Below the pieces are notes generated by a model. The model was not told the origin of the DNA and did not search any database. It was given only the letters and a program-made list of their open reading frames with translations. From Acetobacteraceae bacterium (lineage in GTDB: Bacteria; Pseudomonadota; Alphaproteobacteria; Acetobacterales; Acetobacteraceae): a stretch of 59,463 nt of DNA. A program made the translations under genes and the position numbers. Position 1 is the first letter of the stretch; every line of letters begins with the position of its first letter. The stretch is taken from contig JASHOF010000147.1 of assembly GCA_030041255.1 (NCBI GenBank), positions 1 through 59,463 on the forward strand, in the 5' to 3' direction. Below, in pieces: positions 51,941 to 59,463 of the stretch.

Positions 51941-52135
51941 ATGCGATCGACACAGCCCTGCCCCGCACCAGACGCTCGCACAACCTTACACCGGCGCGTG
52001 TGGGTGAGCGCCTGCACCTGCCTGGTCGTCGCTTTGCTGCTGGCCCCCCTGCTTGCCTGTGGCAAGCGGGGCGCTCCGTCCCCTCCCGGCCCGCCGAGCC
52101 AGATCACATACCCAAAGACCTATCCGACGCAGTGA
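51941..52135 (+). CDS. lptM: LptM-like small lipoprotein (LPS translocon maturation)
   Basis: 64 residues. A long n-region then CLVVALLLAPLLACGKRGAP, a lipobox with Cys at about 40 followed by the GK-x-G-x-P motif of the YifL/LptM family. LptM helps oxidation and assembly of LptD in the outer membrane. The gene sits before lysA, the usual place of this small lipoprotein in alphaproteobacteria. The start may be shorter: the GTG at 51998 (MWVSACTC) would give a normal-size signal peptide. Naming rests on the lipobox pattern and position. Confidence 0.7.
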   Translation: MRSTQPCPAPDARTTLHRRVWVSACTCLVVALLLAPLLACGKRGAPSPPGPPSQITYPKTYPTQ

Positions 52136-52193
52136 TCCGCGCCCGGGACCGGTCGGTCGGTCGTCGGCCCGACTGCCCGGGCGCGAAAGAGGC

Positions 52194-52307
52194 TCAGCTC
52201 TGGTGGTATTGGCCGTCCTGGCAGGCTGACGCCACGTGGCTGGTCAGGATCGCGCTGCCGACCACCGCGGTCAGCAAAGCCAGCGCCAGCAATGCAGCTC
52301 TGATCAT
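52194..52307 (-). CDS. 37-residue secreted peptide
   Basis: A short gene on the minus strand, ATG at 52307 with GGGAGAAGG six bases upstream. It encodes MIRAALLALALLTAVVGSAI, LTSHVASACQDGQYHQS. The first 29 residues form a convincing signal sequence with an AxA-type end (VASA), leaving a mature peptide of about 8-10 residues with one Cys. The strong ribosome-binding site and signal make it likely to be translated. No homologue is known to me. It is antisense-oriented to lptM and lysA, with a repeat B element next to its start. Confidence 0.5.
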   Translation of the reverse strand: MIRAALLALALLTAVVGSAILTSHVASACQDGQYHQS

Positions 52308-52324
52308 TGCCTTCTCCCGTTGCT

Positions 52325-52430
52325 GGCCCGCGATCGCCCGCGGCGGAATCGTCGGCGGGCGTGAATCGCGGGCTGGAATGAATCGCTAAACCTGTGTCTG
52401 GCTGCAGAGTCAGCCCGACAGAAGTTCAGG
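52325..52430 (+). repeat. intergenic repeat B, copy 3 (two stem-loops)
   Basis: GCCCGCGAT and ATCGCGGGC (52326-52373) form the first stem; the loop has GCGGCGGAATCGTCGGCGGG. The second hairpin (52395-52420) is TGTCTGGCTG-CAGAGT-CAGCCCGACA with one mismatch. It is the same layout as at 22.6 kb. It starts 18 bp from the start codon of the 37-residue peptide and precedes lysA by about 150 bp. Confidence 0.8.
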
Positions 52431-52577
52431 ACCGGAGACTCATTACCATGACGAGCCGGTTCGGCCCAAGGGGAAAAGAGTAACACTCTCCGTCGCAGCG
52501 GTTGCCGCACCGGCTCATTCCAGCCCGGCGCGATTCCCATTAAGGAGAGACGGCCGAAAACATGAGGTCCGTCTTTC

Positions 52578-54050
52578 ATGCCCGGAGGCTCCCCGCCCTC
52601 CCTCCACGCAGATCCATCCCCCGCTGAGCTGATCGCGGCGCGCCCGCACCTCTCCCGGCACGCTTTCGATGGCCTGCTGGTCGAAGACGTACCGCTGGCC
52701 ACGATCGCCTCCGCGCTCGGCACTCCGACCCATGTTTATTCCGAAGCGGCGATCCGGCGCCGCTACGCGGCGCTCAGCACCGCATTGCAGGCCACCCGGC
52801 TCGACACGCACATCCGTTACGCGGTCAAGGCCAACGACCATCTCGCCATTCTCCGCCTGCTCGGCGGCCTCGGCGCGGGGGCCGACGTTGTGAGCGAGGG
52901 CGAACTCGCACGCGCACTCGAAGCCGGGATTCCGGCTGAACGCATCGTTTTCTCCGGAGTGGGCAAGTCCCGCCATGAGCTGGTCCGTGCGCTCGCCTCC
53001 CGCATCGATCAGATCAACGTGGAAAGCGCCGAAGAGCTCGCCGAGCTGTCACGGATCGCTTCCGGACTCGGCCATACCGCGCGCGTGGCATTGCGCGTCA
53101 ATCCCGACGTCGATGCCCGCACCCATGCCAAGATCACCACCGGCCGCGGGCAGGACAAGTTCGGCATCCCGGCGGCCGACATCCCCGGCCTTTACGCGCA
53201 TGCGGCAACTCTGCCGGGCATCAGGCCGGTCGGGCTTGCCCTGCATATCGGCAGCCAGATCATGACGCTCGCACCCTTCCGCGAGAGCTTCGCGGTCCTG
53301 GCCAGCCTCGCCGAAGGAATCCGCGCGGCAGGCCTCCCGCTCGATCGCCTCGATTGCGGCGGCGGGCTCGGTGTCGCCTACGCGAACGAACCGGCGCCTT
53401 CGCCGGAAGGGCTGGCCGGCGCGCTCGCTGCGTCGTTCCGCCGGCCTGGCCTCGCGCTTCTGCTCGAACCCGGTCGCTGGCTGCTCGCGCATGCAGGGCT
53501 GCTCCTCACCACGGTGCTCCGGGTGAAGCACGGAGCGGAGCGGCCTTTCATCGTGCTTGACGCGGGCATGAACGATCTCCTGCGCCCCGCACTTTACGAT
53601 GCCTGGCACGGCATCGTGCCGGTCAGGCCGAGCGGTGACGAACCGCTGGCCCAAGCCGACGTCGTGGGGCCGGTCTGCGAAAGCGCGGATGCCTTCGCCC
53701 GCCGCCGGCCGCTGCCGCCACTTCGCTCCGGCGAGCTTGTTGCAATCCTCGATACCGGCGCTTACGGCAGGGTCATGGCATCGGCGTACAACGCCCGCCC
53801 GCTGGCCGCCGAAGTGATCATTTCAGGAGCACGCTGGGCGACCATCCGCTCGCGCCAGCCACTCGAAGCTCTCTGGGCCGATGAGCGGCTGCCGGACTGG
53901 GAAGCCGCATCGGGACCTGAGACTGCCCGTTGCCGATCACGACAGATTTTCTCCCCTGCGGGGACCGAAGCTGGGTTATCCTCTCGCGGAGCGGGCGCGG
54001 AACGTGTCCGGCCGCCCGGCCTTGCGCCAGGAAGAGGGGCGCGGAAATGA
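52578..54050 (+). CDS. lysA: diaminopimelate decarboxylase
   Basis: 490 residues. A PLP-dependent alanine-racemase-fold enzyme making lysine from meso-diaminopimelate. PLP lysine K84 in HIRYAVKANDHLAI, GAGADVVSEGELARAL, HIGSQIMTLAPF, CGGGLGVAYANE, EPGRWLLAHAG and the second-subunit GPVCESADAF. The last about 35 residues after WEAASGP (RCRSRQIFSPAGTE...) extend beyond the usual end; the frame nevertheless reaches a TGA that overlaps the next ATG (ATGA), so it appears genuine. The middle gene of the lptM-lysA-TIGR02302 cluster. Confidence 0.95.
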   Translation: MPGGSPPSLHADPSPAELIAARPHLSRHAFDGLLVEDVPLATIASALGTPTHVYSEAAIRRRYAALSTALQATRLDTHIRYAVKANDHLAILRLLGGLGAGADVVSEGELARALEAGIPAERIVFSGVGKSRHELVRALASRIDQINVESAEELAELSRIASGLGHTARVALRVNPDVDARTHAKITTGRGQDKFGIPAADIPGLYAHAATLPGIRPVGLALHIGSQIMTLAPFRESFAVLASLAEGIRAAGLPLDRLDCGGGLGVAYANEPAPSPEGLAGALAASFRRPGLALLLEPGRWLLAHAGLLLTTVLRVKHGAERPFIVLDAGMNDLLRPALYDAWHGIVPVRPSGDEPLAQADVVGPVCESADAFARRRPLPPLRSGELVAILDTGAYGRVMASAYNARPLAAEVIISGARWATIRSRQPLEALWADERLPDWEAASGPETARCRSRQIFSPAGTEAGLSSRGAGAERVRPPGLAPGRGARK

Positions 54051-56554
54051 AAGCGACAGTGCTTCGGTCGCACGATGTGGGCGCTGCTTCGAAGTTGGGT
54101 GCGAAGCTCGAACGGCGCCGCCTGGCGGCCAGGCTTGCGCTCGTCTTCGAGCAGTCGTGGCGCCTCCTCTGGCCGCCGCTCGGCCTCATCGGGCTGTTCG
54201 CGGCGGCCGCCTTGTTCGGGTTCGTCGCCCTGCTTCCGGCCTGGTTGCATCTGGGCGTCCTGCTCGCCCTCCTCGTCGCCGTTGCGGCCGCTATCGCCTC
54301 GGCCGCACACCGCTTCACGTTTCCTTCTCGCGCTGCCGCGGATCGGCGATTAGAGCAGACGAACGATCTCGCTCATCGTCCCCTGGCGGCCTTGTCGGAT
54401 CGCCCTGCGACCAACAACCCGACGGCGCTGATCCTTTGGCAGGTGCATCGCGACCGGATGGCCGCCAAGCTCGCCGGCATCCGGGTTGGCCTCCCCCACC
54501 CCAACCTCGCCGCCCTGGACCGCTTCGCGCTCCGCGCCGGACTGGTCGTCGCCCTTGTCGCCGGCTTCGGCGTTGCCGGACCAGATTCGCAGAGCCGGCT
54601 GGACGAGGCCTTCATGCCAGGCATTCCCGCCGGCCCTGCACCGCCCCCGTTCGAGCTGGAAGCCTGGATCACGCCTCCCGCCTACACCCACCTTCCGCCG
54701 ACATTCCTCAAGGCCGCGGGCGGCAGCTTCACGGTTCCCCGAGATTCACAGCTCTCCGTCAGCGTGACCGGTGGCGCCGGCACGCCAAGGCTCATCCTGG
54801 CCGGCAAGGACCTTGCGTTCCACACCCTCGGACCGTCGAGTTTCCGCGCCGAGACAGTCCTCACAGAGGGCGGCCGGCTACAGCTTCAGCGCGGGTTCCA
54901 GTCGGTCTCCGCCTGGGATCTGGCGGTCATCGCGCCGACGCCGCCGGAAGTCCATTTCGCAGCGCCGCCCGGCCCGGATTCGAACAGCACCGCGACGCGA
55001 TTCCCCTGGCACATACAAGACACCTATGGCGTGACGGAGCTTGCCGCGGAACTGCACCTGCAAGCCCGGCCCGGCGCCCAGGCAATGCGCGTGCCACTGC
55101 CGCTCGCCGGCGTGGACACGAAAAATGCCACCGGCACCGCCCTCGTCGATCTGACCGCCAGCCCCTGGGCGGGCCTGGAGGTGACGGCGCGCCTAGAGGC
55201 CCGTAACGGCGCCGGCCTCACCGGAACGAGCGATGCCATCGGCTTCCGGCTGCCGGAGATCGCCTTCCGCAATCCGCTCGCCCGCGCCCTGATCGCGGTG
55301 CGCAAGCATCTCGTCCTGGCACCCGCCGATCGCCGCACCGCCATTTCCGGGCTCGACCACCTTTCTTCCACGCCGGCTGCCGAGAGCGCGGACCTTGGCG
55401 GGTTCCTCAACATGCGAGCGATCGCCGCACTTCTCCTTTATGACCGTGGCGCGGCGGCGATCGGGCGCGCCGAGCAGCGGCTGTGGCAGCTCGCCTGGCA
55501 TTACGAAGCAGGCCCGACCGCCCGCACTTCGCGCGAGCTCGCCGCCGCAACCCGTGCGCTGGAGCAGGCACTGGCCGAGGCGGGCCGGCCGAACGGGCCG
55601 ACGCCGGCGGAGATCAATCGCCGGATTGCCGCCCTCGAGCAGGCCATCGAGCGCCAGATCGAGGCCTTGGCGAAGACGCTTCCGCGCGGCGCCAGGCTCC
55701 CCAACGCTGCTGCCGCCCAACGCTACGACCAGCAGGCCTTCGAACGCATGGCGGAGGCCATGCGCGAAGCCATCGCGGCCGGGGACCTGGCCACCGCGCG
55801 CACTGAAATGGCGCAACTGCAACAGCTTTTGCAGCAATTGCAGAATGCCCGTCCCCTCAGCCCCGAGGACCTGGCGCGTGTCCGGCAATGGCAGAAGGGC
55901 GAGCAGGCGATGGGAGCGCTCGGAGACGTCGTGCGGCGTGAAGGCAATCTCTTCGATCGTGCCGAAGGCCGCATCACCAATCCGGGGTCGCCGGATGCGC
56001 GGCAGGAACGCCGGGGAGACGCCGCGATACAGCAGGCCCTCCGCCGGGCGCTGGGGGCGCTGATGAGCGACCTCGCGGATGCCACCGGCAAAGTGCCATC
56101 CGCCCTCGGCCGGGCCGACATCGCGATGCGCGGCGCTGCCGAGGCCCTGAGGAAGGGCGCTGACGCTCCCGCCGCCGCCGCGGAACAGCAGGCCATCGCA
56201 GATTTGCAGCAGGGCGGTCGCCAGGCCATGGCCGCGATGACAGGCGGTGGCGGCAAGGGCGGGATGCAGCCCGGTCTCGGCGTCGCCGGCTTCCTGATGC
56301 CGGGAGGCTCGCCGTCGGGCAACCCGCTCTCCGGCCAGTTGGGCCGTGTGCCCGGGATCGGGCTCGATCCGTTCGGCCGGCCGACCGGCGATCAACCGGA
56401 TGGCGGCAGGGCCAACGGATACGTGCAGGTCCCGAATGGCGACGTTGCCGCCGAGGCGCGCGCCATCGAGGAAGAATTGCGCCGTCGCGACGCCAATCCG
56501 TCCCTGCCGGTGCCCGATCGCAGCTATATCGAACGCCTGCTCAAAGTGTTCTGA
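54047..56554 (+). CDS. TIGR02302 family membrane protein (DUF4175-like)
   Basis: 835 residues. Two membrane helices near the N-terminus (about 42-83: LLWPPLGLIGLFAAAALFGF and HLGVLLALLVAVAAAIASAA), a third near 165-180, then a large periplasmic part containing FELEAWITPPAYTHLPPTFL and Ig/beta-type repeats, a helical region rich in Gln and Ala (about 490-720), and a Gly/Pro-rich C-terminus. The family is conserved in alphaproteobacteria, generally after lysA, but its function is not established. It starts in the lysA stop codon. Length is normal for the family. Confidence 0.88.
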   Translation: MKATVLRSHDVGAASKLGAKLERRRLAARLALVFEQSWRLLWPPLGLIGLFAAAALFGFVALLPAWLHLGVLLALLVAVAAAIASAAHRFTFPSRAAADRRLEQTNDLAHRPLAALSDRPATNNPTALILWQVHRDRMAAKLAGIRVGLPHPNLAALDRFALRAGLVVALVAGFGVAGPDSQSRLDEAFMPGIPAGPAPPPFELEAWITPPAYTHLPPTFLKAAGGSFTVPRDSQLSVSVTGGAGTPRLILAGKDLAFHTLGPSSFRAETVLTEGGRLQLQRGFQSVSAWDLAVIAPTPPEVHFAAPPGPDSNSTATRFPWHIQDTYGVTELAAELHLQARPGAQAMRVPLPLAGVDTKNATGTALVDLTASPWAGLEVTARLEARNGAGLTGTSDAIGFRLPEIAFRNPLARALIAVRKHLVLAPADRRTAISGLDHLSSTPAAESADLGGFLNMRAIAALLLYDRGAAAIGRAEQRLWQLAWHYEAGPTARTSRELAAATRALEQALAEAGRPNGPTPAEINRRIAALEQAIERQIEALAKTLPRGARLPNAAAAQRYDQQAFERMAEAMREAIAAGDLATARTEMAQLQQLLQQLQNARPLSPEDLARVRQWQKGEQAMGALGDVVRREGNLFDRAEGRITNPGSPDARQERRGDAAIQQALRRALGALMSDLADATGKVPSALGRADIAMRGAAEALRKGADAPAAAAEQQAIADLQQGGRQAMAAMTGGGGKGGMQPGLGVAGFLMPGGSPSGNPLSGQLGRVPGIGLDPFGRPTGDQPDGGRANGYVQVPNGDVAAEARAIEEELRRRDANPSLPVPDRSYIERLLKVF

Positions 56555-56588
56555 AGGCACCCCCGACCTGATTGCGTGCCGTACTGCC

Positions 56589-57149
56589 TTACCGCGGCAC
56601 CGGTGCCGACGCCGTAACCATCCCCAGCAGGGCATACAGCCGCTCACTGGCCGGCCAGACGTGCATCACCTCGGCGCGGAAGGCGTAGCCACACCACACC
56701 AGCAGCACCAGCAGGATGATGGTTCCCGCCCACCCGAGCCAGGCGGCGGCCGAGGCTGTGGAGCGCGCTTCTGCCGGCGGAGCTTCTTCGGCGCGCCAAC
56801 CCCTCGGCGACCGTCGCGGTTCGGCGAGCAGGCGATCCAATCCCGGCGGGTGCTCCGCAACTGCGACCAGCGGCGAAGCGTGGGGCAAACCCGCGGCCGC
56901 AACGGGCTCCATCATCGTTACGTCCTGCCGCGGCTCCGGCCGCGCCGGAAGCGAAAGCTTCGGCTCGACGGTTGCCTCTCCCGGTGTCGCCTCTCCCGAT
57001 ATTGCCTCCCCCGGCGCGGGCTCGGCCTCCGGCCCGGAAATCGACCACTCGGCACCGCAGCGGGCGCAACGCAACGTGCGCGCACCGCTGCCGAGCACGC
57101 GATCGGGAACCTGGTAGGCGGTTGAACAGGACGGGCAGGAGACGCGCAT
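56589..57149 (-). CDS. zinc-ribbon (MJ0042-type) single-pass membrane protein
   Basis: 186 residues. N-terminal zinc ribbon MRVSCPSCSTAYQVPDRVLG followed by LRCARCGAEW, with two CxxC pairs; then a disordered Pro/Glu/Ala-rich region (about 45-130) and a membrane helix near the C-terminus (WLGWAGTIILLVLLVWCGYA). Proteins of this kind are common next to ftsE in alphaproteobacteria; function is unknown. The start is set by the conserved MxxxCPxC. It is divergent from ftsE by 188 bp and convergent with TIGR02302 by 34 bp. Confidence 0.88.
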   Translation of the reverse strand: MRVSCPSCSTAYQVPDRVLGSGARTLRCARCGAEWSISGPEAEPAPGEAISGEATPGEATVEPKLSLPARPEPRQDVTMMEPVAAAGLPHASPLVAVAEHPPGLDRLLAEPRRSPRGWRAEEAPPAEARSTASAAAWLGWAGTIILLVLLVWCGYAFRAEVMHVWPASERLYALLGMVTASAPVPR

Positions 57150-57337
57150 CCCTTGGAAAATCGGCCGCGCCGTGAGCCGAAGCAAGCCCCGCGGCGAACG
57201 CGCGTCGGAAATCGCGACGGTTTGACCGGCCGCTATGATCGAGCCGGGGAGATGTCTCAGAAACCTTGCTGCCTGGGGCGGGCGCGTGCCCATGCCAGCG
57301 GCCGGCAGACATGGCATGCTCGCCGCGAGAGAACGTC

Positions 57338-58006
57338 ATGGTCCGATTCGAACAGGTCGGTCTGAGCTATTCCGCCCACGGCCCGGGACCGGTGGCCCCC
57401 GTGCTGCACGATCTTTCATTCAGCGTTCCCGAGGGCGGCTTCCGCTGGCTGGTCGGCGCGTCCGGCGCCGGCAAGACCAGCCTGCTGCGCCTGATGTATC
57501 TTGCCGTGCGACCAACGACCGGACGGCTCTCGCTGCTCGAAGTCGATATCGGTTCCGCCCGCCGGCGCCAACTCGCCAGCCTCCGCCGTCGCATTGGCGT
57601 CGTCTATCAGGATTTTCGCCTGCTGCCGCATCTCTCGGCGTTCGACAATGTCGCCTTGCCGCTGCGCATCGATGGCCGCTCGGAAGGGCAGATCCGTGCC
57701 GACGTCGTCGAAATGCTTCGCTGGGTCGGCCTCTCCGGCAAGCTCGATTCGCCGCCCGAGACCTTGTCCGGCGGTGAGCAGCAGCGGGTCGCGATTGCCC
57801 GTGCAGTGATCGCGCGGCCGCGGCTTCTGCTCGCCGATGAGCCGACCGGCAATCTCGACGAGGTCCAGGCCGAACGGTTGTTGCGTTTGCTTCAGGAACT
57901 CAGTCGCCTCGGTACCACGGTCATCGTCGCCACTCACAACCGGGGACTGGTCTCCCGGCACGATGCCCCGTCGCTCCGGCTCGATCATGGCCGGCTGGTA
58001 TCCTAA
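57338..58006 (+). CDS. ftsE: cell division ATP-binding protein FtsE
   Basis: 222 residues of the FtsEX ABC-like complex, which controls peptidoglycan hydrolases at the septum. [20 protein letters not shown], Walker [20 protein letters not shown]-loop [20 protein letters not shown], signature [20 protein letters not shown], Walker [13 protein letters not shown] and H-loop ATHNRGLV. The VYQDFRLL Q-loop is typical of FtsE. The membrane partner FtsX should follow immediately, but an IS110 transposase on the other strand begins 30 bp after the stop. Whether ftsX survives beyond the window cannot be seen. Confidence 0.93.
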   Translation: MVRFEQVGLSYSAHGPGPVAPVLHDLSFSVPEGGFRWLVGASGAGKTSLLRLMYLAVRPTTGRLSLLEVDIGSARRRQLASLRRRIGVVYQDFRLLPHLSAFDNVALPLRIDGRSEGQIRADVVEMLRWVGLSGKLDSPPETLSGGEQQRVAIARAVIARPRLLLADEPTGNLDEVQAERLLRLLQELSRLGTTVIVATHNRGLVSRHDAPSLRLDHGRLVS

Positions 58007-58037
58007 CAAGAGACTGGGTGTGCGAGATGCTGTTCGG

Positions 58038-59270
58038 TCATGCTGCGAGCGGCGTGATTTCAACGGCGTAACCGAGGTTTTGAAGTCTGGCGACCAGACG
58101 TTTTGTCTGTGCCCTTTTGGCCCGGCGGTCGAAGTGGTCGGCACCGAGGTCCTGATAGAAAGTGCCGTCCTTGAGCATGTGGTAGGCGGCGGTCAGCATG
58201 GAAGCGGCGACGGCGCCGATCGCCTTCTTGGCACCGCGGCGGGAGCGTAAGCGATGAAACTGGGCTTGGAGGTAGCTACCCTTTGTTCGGGCTGCCGCCC
58301 AGGCACATTGGATAAGGGTAGTCTTCAGCCAAGGCGCGCCTTTGCGCATGCGGTTGGAGCGGCGCTTGCCGGCACTCTGGTCGTTCCTCGGGCAGAGGCC
58401 GGCCCAGGAGATCAAATGGCCCTCCGTCGGAAAGCGGTGCATGTCGAGCCCGATTTCCGCAACGATGACCTCCGCGCTGAGATCGCTGATCCCAGGAATC
58501 GTGCTCAGGATGCGGATGGCTGTGCGAAAGGGCTCGACGTTGGCGTCGACCTCCCGGTCGATCTCGGCGATGGCTGCGGTCAGGGCATCGATCTGCTGCC
58601 AGTGGAGCCGCAACATGAAACGGTGATGCTCCGTCACGCGGCCACGCAAGGCGGCCTCGAGCGTGCTCGGGAGCGCCTTGATCCGGCGGTCAGCCAACGC
58701 CGCCAGGGTACTCGGGGTGGTCTCGCCGGCAATGATCGCCTCAATCATGCGGCGGCCGGAGAGGCCGATGATGTCGGTAATCACCGAATCGAGCTTGAGG
58801 TTGGCGTCCTCCAGCGTCTTCTGAAGGCGCTGGGTGTGGCTGCTGCGCTCCCGCACGAACTGCTTGCGGGTCCGCAGGAGGTCCCGCATCTCCTGGGTCT
58901 GCTGGTCCGGCACGAAGCTGCCGCGGATCAGTCCATGCGCCATCAGGTCGGCCAGCCAGGTGGCGTCATTAACGTCGGTCTTGCGGCCCGGCACGTTCTT
59001 GACGTGGGCGGCATTGGCCAGCACCAGATCAAACTCCCCGTCCGCCAGAATGTGCCAGACCGGCTTCCAATAGACGCCGGTGGCTTCCATCGCGATCGAG
59101 GTGCAGCCCTCGGTCGACAGCCACTCCGACAAGCCCATAAGATCCTTCGTCGTCGTCTGGAACGTCCGGACCTCTCTCTTCACTGTCCCGGCCACCATGT
59201 GACGGACGCAGACCACGACGGTCTCCTTGTGAACGTCGAGGCCGGCGCAATGCGGGTGCAGAACTTCCAT
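58038..59270 (-). CDS. IS110-family transposase (bridge-RNA-guided type)
   Basis: 410 residues. N-terminal RuvC-like DEDD domain: HCAGLDVHKETVVVCVRHMV (Asp), SIAMEATGVYWKPVW (Glu), GRKTDVNDATWLADLMAHGL (two Asp). Coiled-coil middle, then the Transposase_20 domain: ILSTIPGISDLSAEVIVAEI, SWAGLCPRNDQSAGKRRSN with the conserved Ser. Both domains are intact. IS110 enzymes recombine DNA under guidance of an element-encoded bridge RNA. The start at 59270 follows GGAGGG; 59273 is an adjacent ATG. Inserted in the ftsE-ftsX space. Confidence 0.92.
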   Translation of the reverse strand: MEVLHPHCAGLDVHKETVVVCVRHMVAGTVKREVRTFQTTTKDLMGLSEWLSTEGCTSIAMEATGVYWKPVWHILADGEFDLVLANAAHVKNVPGRKTDVNDATWLADLMAHGLIRGSFVPDQQTQEMRDLLRTRKQFVRERSSHTQRLQKTLEDANLKLDSVITDIIGLSGRRMIEAIIAGETTPSTLAALADRRIKALPSTLEAALRGRVTEHHRFMLRLHWQQIDALTAAIAEIDREVDANVEPFRTAIRILSTIPGISDLSAEVIVAEIGLDMHRFPTEGHLISWAGLCPRNDQSAGKRRSNRMRKGAPWLKTTLIQCAWAAARTKGSYLQAQFHRLRSRRGAKKAIGAVAASMLTAAYHMLKDGTFYQDLGADHFDRRAKRAQTKRLVARLQNLGYAVEITPLAA

Positions 59271-59273
59271 CAT

Positions 59274-59463
59274 CCCTCCTTGCACGCCGCCAGCGTGGGA
59301 CCCCCGTTGAGGAAATCTAACAAACGTGCTGCGGGGCAGTCGCCCGCCCACAACACAATTCGGGGTGCTCAAGGGTCCCCGGTCCGACTAGAGCACGGGT
59401 TCGATGGCACCAGAAACAAACCGACCTCTGTGCCGACGACGCACCACAAACCCTACAGCAACC
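59274..59463. ncRNA. candidate bridge-RNA region/left end of the IS110 element
   Basis: In the IS110 subgroup, the guide (bridge) RNA is encoded in the non-coding end upstream of the transposase. Here that is about 190 bases of non-coding sequence (59274-59463). I have not been able to fold it or locate the target- and donor-binding loops, and the element's outer boundary is not visible because IS110 elements lack inverted repeats. The window ends at 59463. Confidence 0.3.

Noticed and set aside
53881-55206. 441-codon plus-strand frame overlapping lysA and TIGR02302
   Set aside because: Arg/Pro-rich shadow frame; the TIGR02302 frame carries the membrane helices.
1-59463. tRNA or rRNA genes
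   Set aside because: Looking through the gaps I saw no tRNA-like T-arm or rRNA sequence; a tRNA scan would settle this.

Overview
The window is high-GC chromosomal DNA from an alphaproteobacterium, most likely a Rhodospirillales/Acetobacteraceae-type organism. The evidence is the gene order lptM-lysA-TIGR02302 followed by a zinc-ribbon protein divergent from ftsE, the yfgM-bamB-der group, a Tat-exported LivK with LivHMGF, and pervasive 4-nt ATGA overlaps. Most of the window is housekeeping. The accessory content sits at the two ends, around 27.4-30.0 kb, and in the intergenic gaps.

Layout. 1-4.1 kb is a mobile-element graveyard: an IS6-type transposase start cut by the window edge, a TumE/TumA toxin-antitoxin pair whose toxin has an in-frame stop, an IS1634-type 3' fragment joined to a frameshifted and truncated IS21 element, and a group II intron with most of its reverse-transcriptase ORF deleted. 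4.3-14.7 kb (minus strand) holds recF, dnaN, asd, a MarR regulator, an M17 aminopeptidase, htpG, a metal/arsenite-type permease, a lipoprotein and epmA. 15.0-20.2 kb (plus) holds efp, suhB and a three-gene OmpA/MotA-like/MotB-like module. 20.3-27.4 kb holds a LysR regulator, a peroxiredoxin, yqgE, a crotonase/hydroxyacyl-CoA dehydrogenase fusion, an M20 peptidase and a persulfide dioxygenase-rhodanese fusion, ending in a full-length IS1634-family element. 29.8-34.9 kb (minus) is a branched-chain-type ABC importer. 35.5-40.5 kb (minus) is glpD, a class II aldolase, and a type I secretion ABC/HlyD pair destroyed by one deletion. 41.3-45.0 kb is NIPSNAP, a GT2-VTT pair and a convergent GT39. 45.4-51.3 kb (minus) is a PDC-PAS protein without output domain, a lipoprotein, der, bamB and yfgM. 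51.4-58.0 kb is small lipoproteins, lptM, lysA, a TIGR02302 membrane protein, a zinc-ribbon protein and ftsE, after which an IS110 element sits where ftsX is expected.

The most unusual feature is a set of short intergenic repeats. Repeat A is about 131 bp. It has a 10-bp-stem inverted repeat, a conserved linker, a second palindrome with a GCTGCCG/CGGCAGC core, and CTAGTGT/ACACTAG ends. It occurs about nine times, singly, in tandem pairs, in both orientations, and once as a 57-bp perfect palindrome. Repeat B is a different stem-loop module of about 50 bp, found at 22.6, 40.9 and 52.3 kb. At 40.8-40.9 kb a B stem-loop is joined to the 3' half of repeat A, so the modules look interchangeable. 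Stem changes in some A copies are not compensated, which favours a DNA-level (mobile or recombination) element over a conserved RNA.

The genes combine into recognisable functions: replication and repair (dnaN-recF), EF-P and its lysyl-modification enzyme, outer-membrane assembly (bamB-yfgM-der, lptM), lysine/peptidoglycan precursor synthesis (asd, lysA), amino-acid-type import, sulfide/persulfide detoxification, and an uncharacterised non-flagellar proton-channel/peptidoglycan-binding module.
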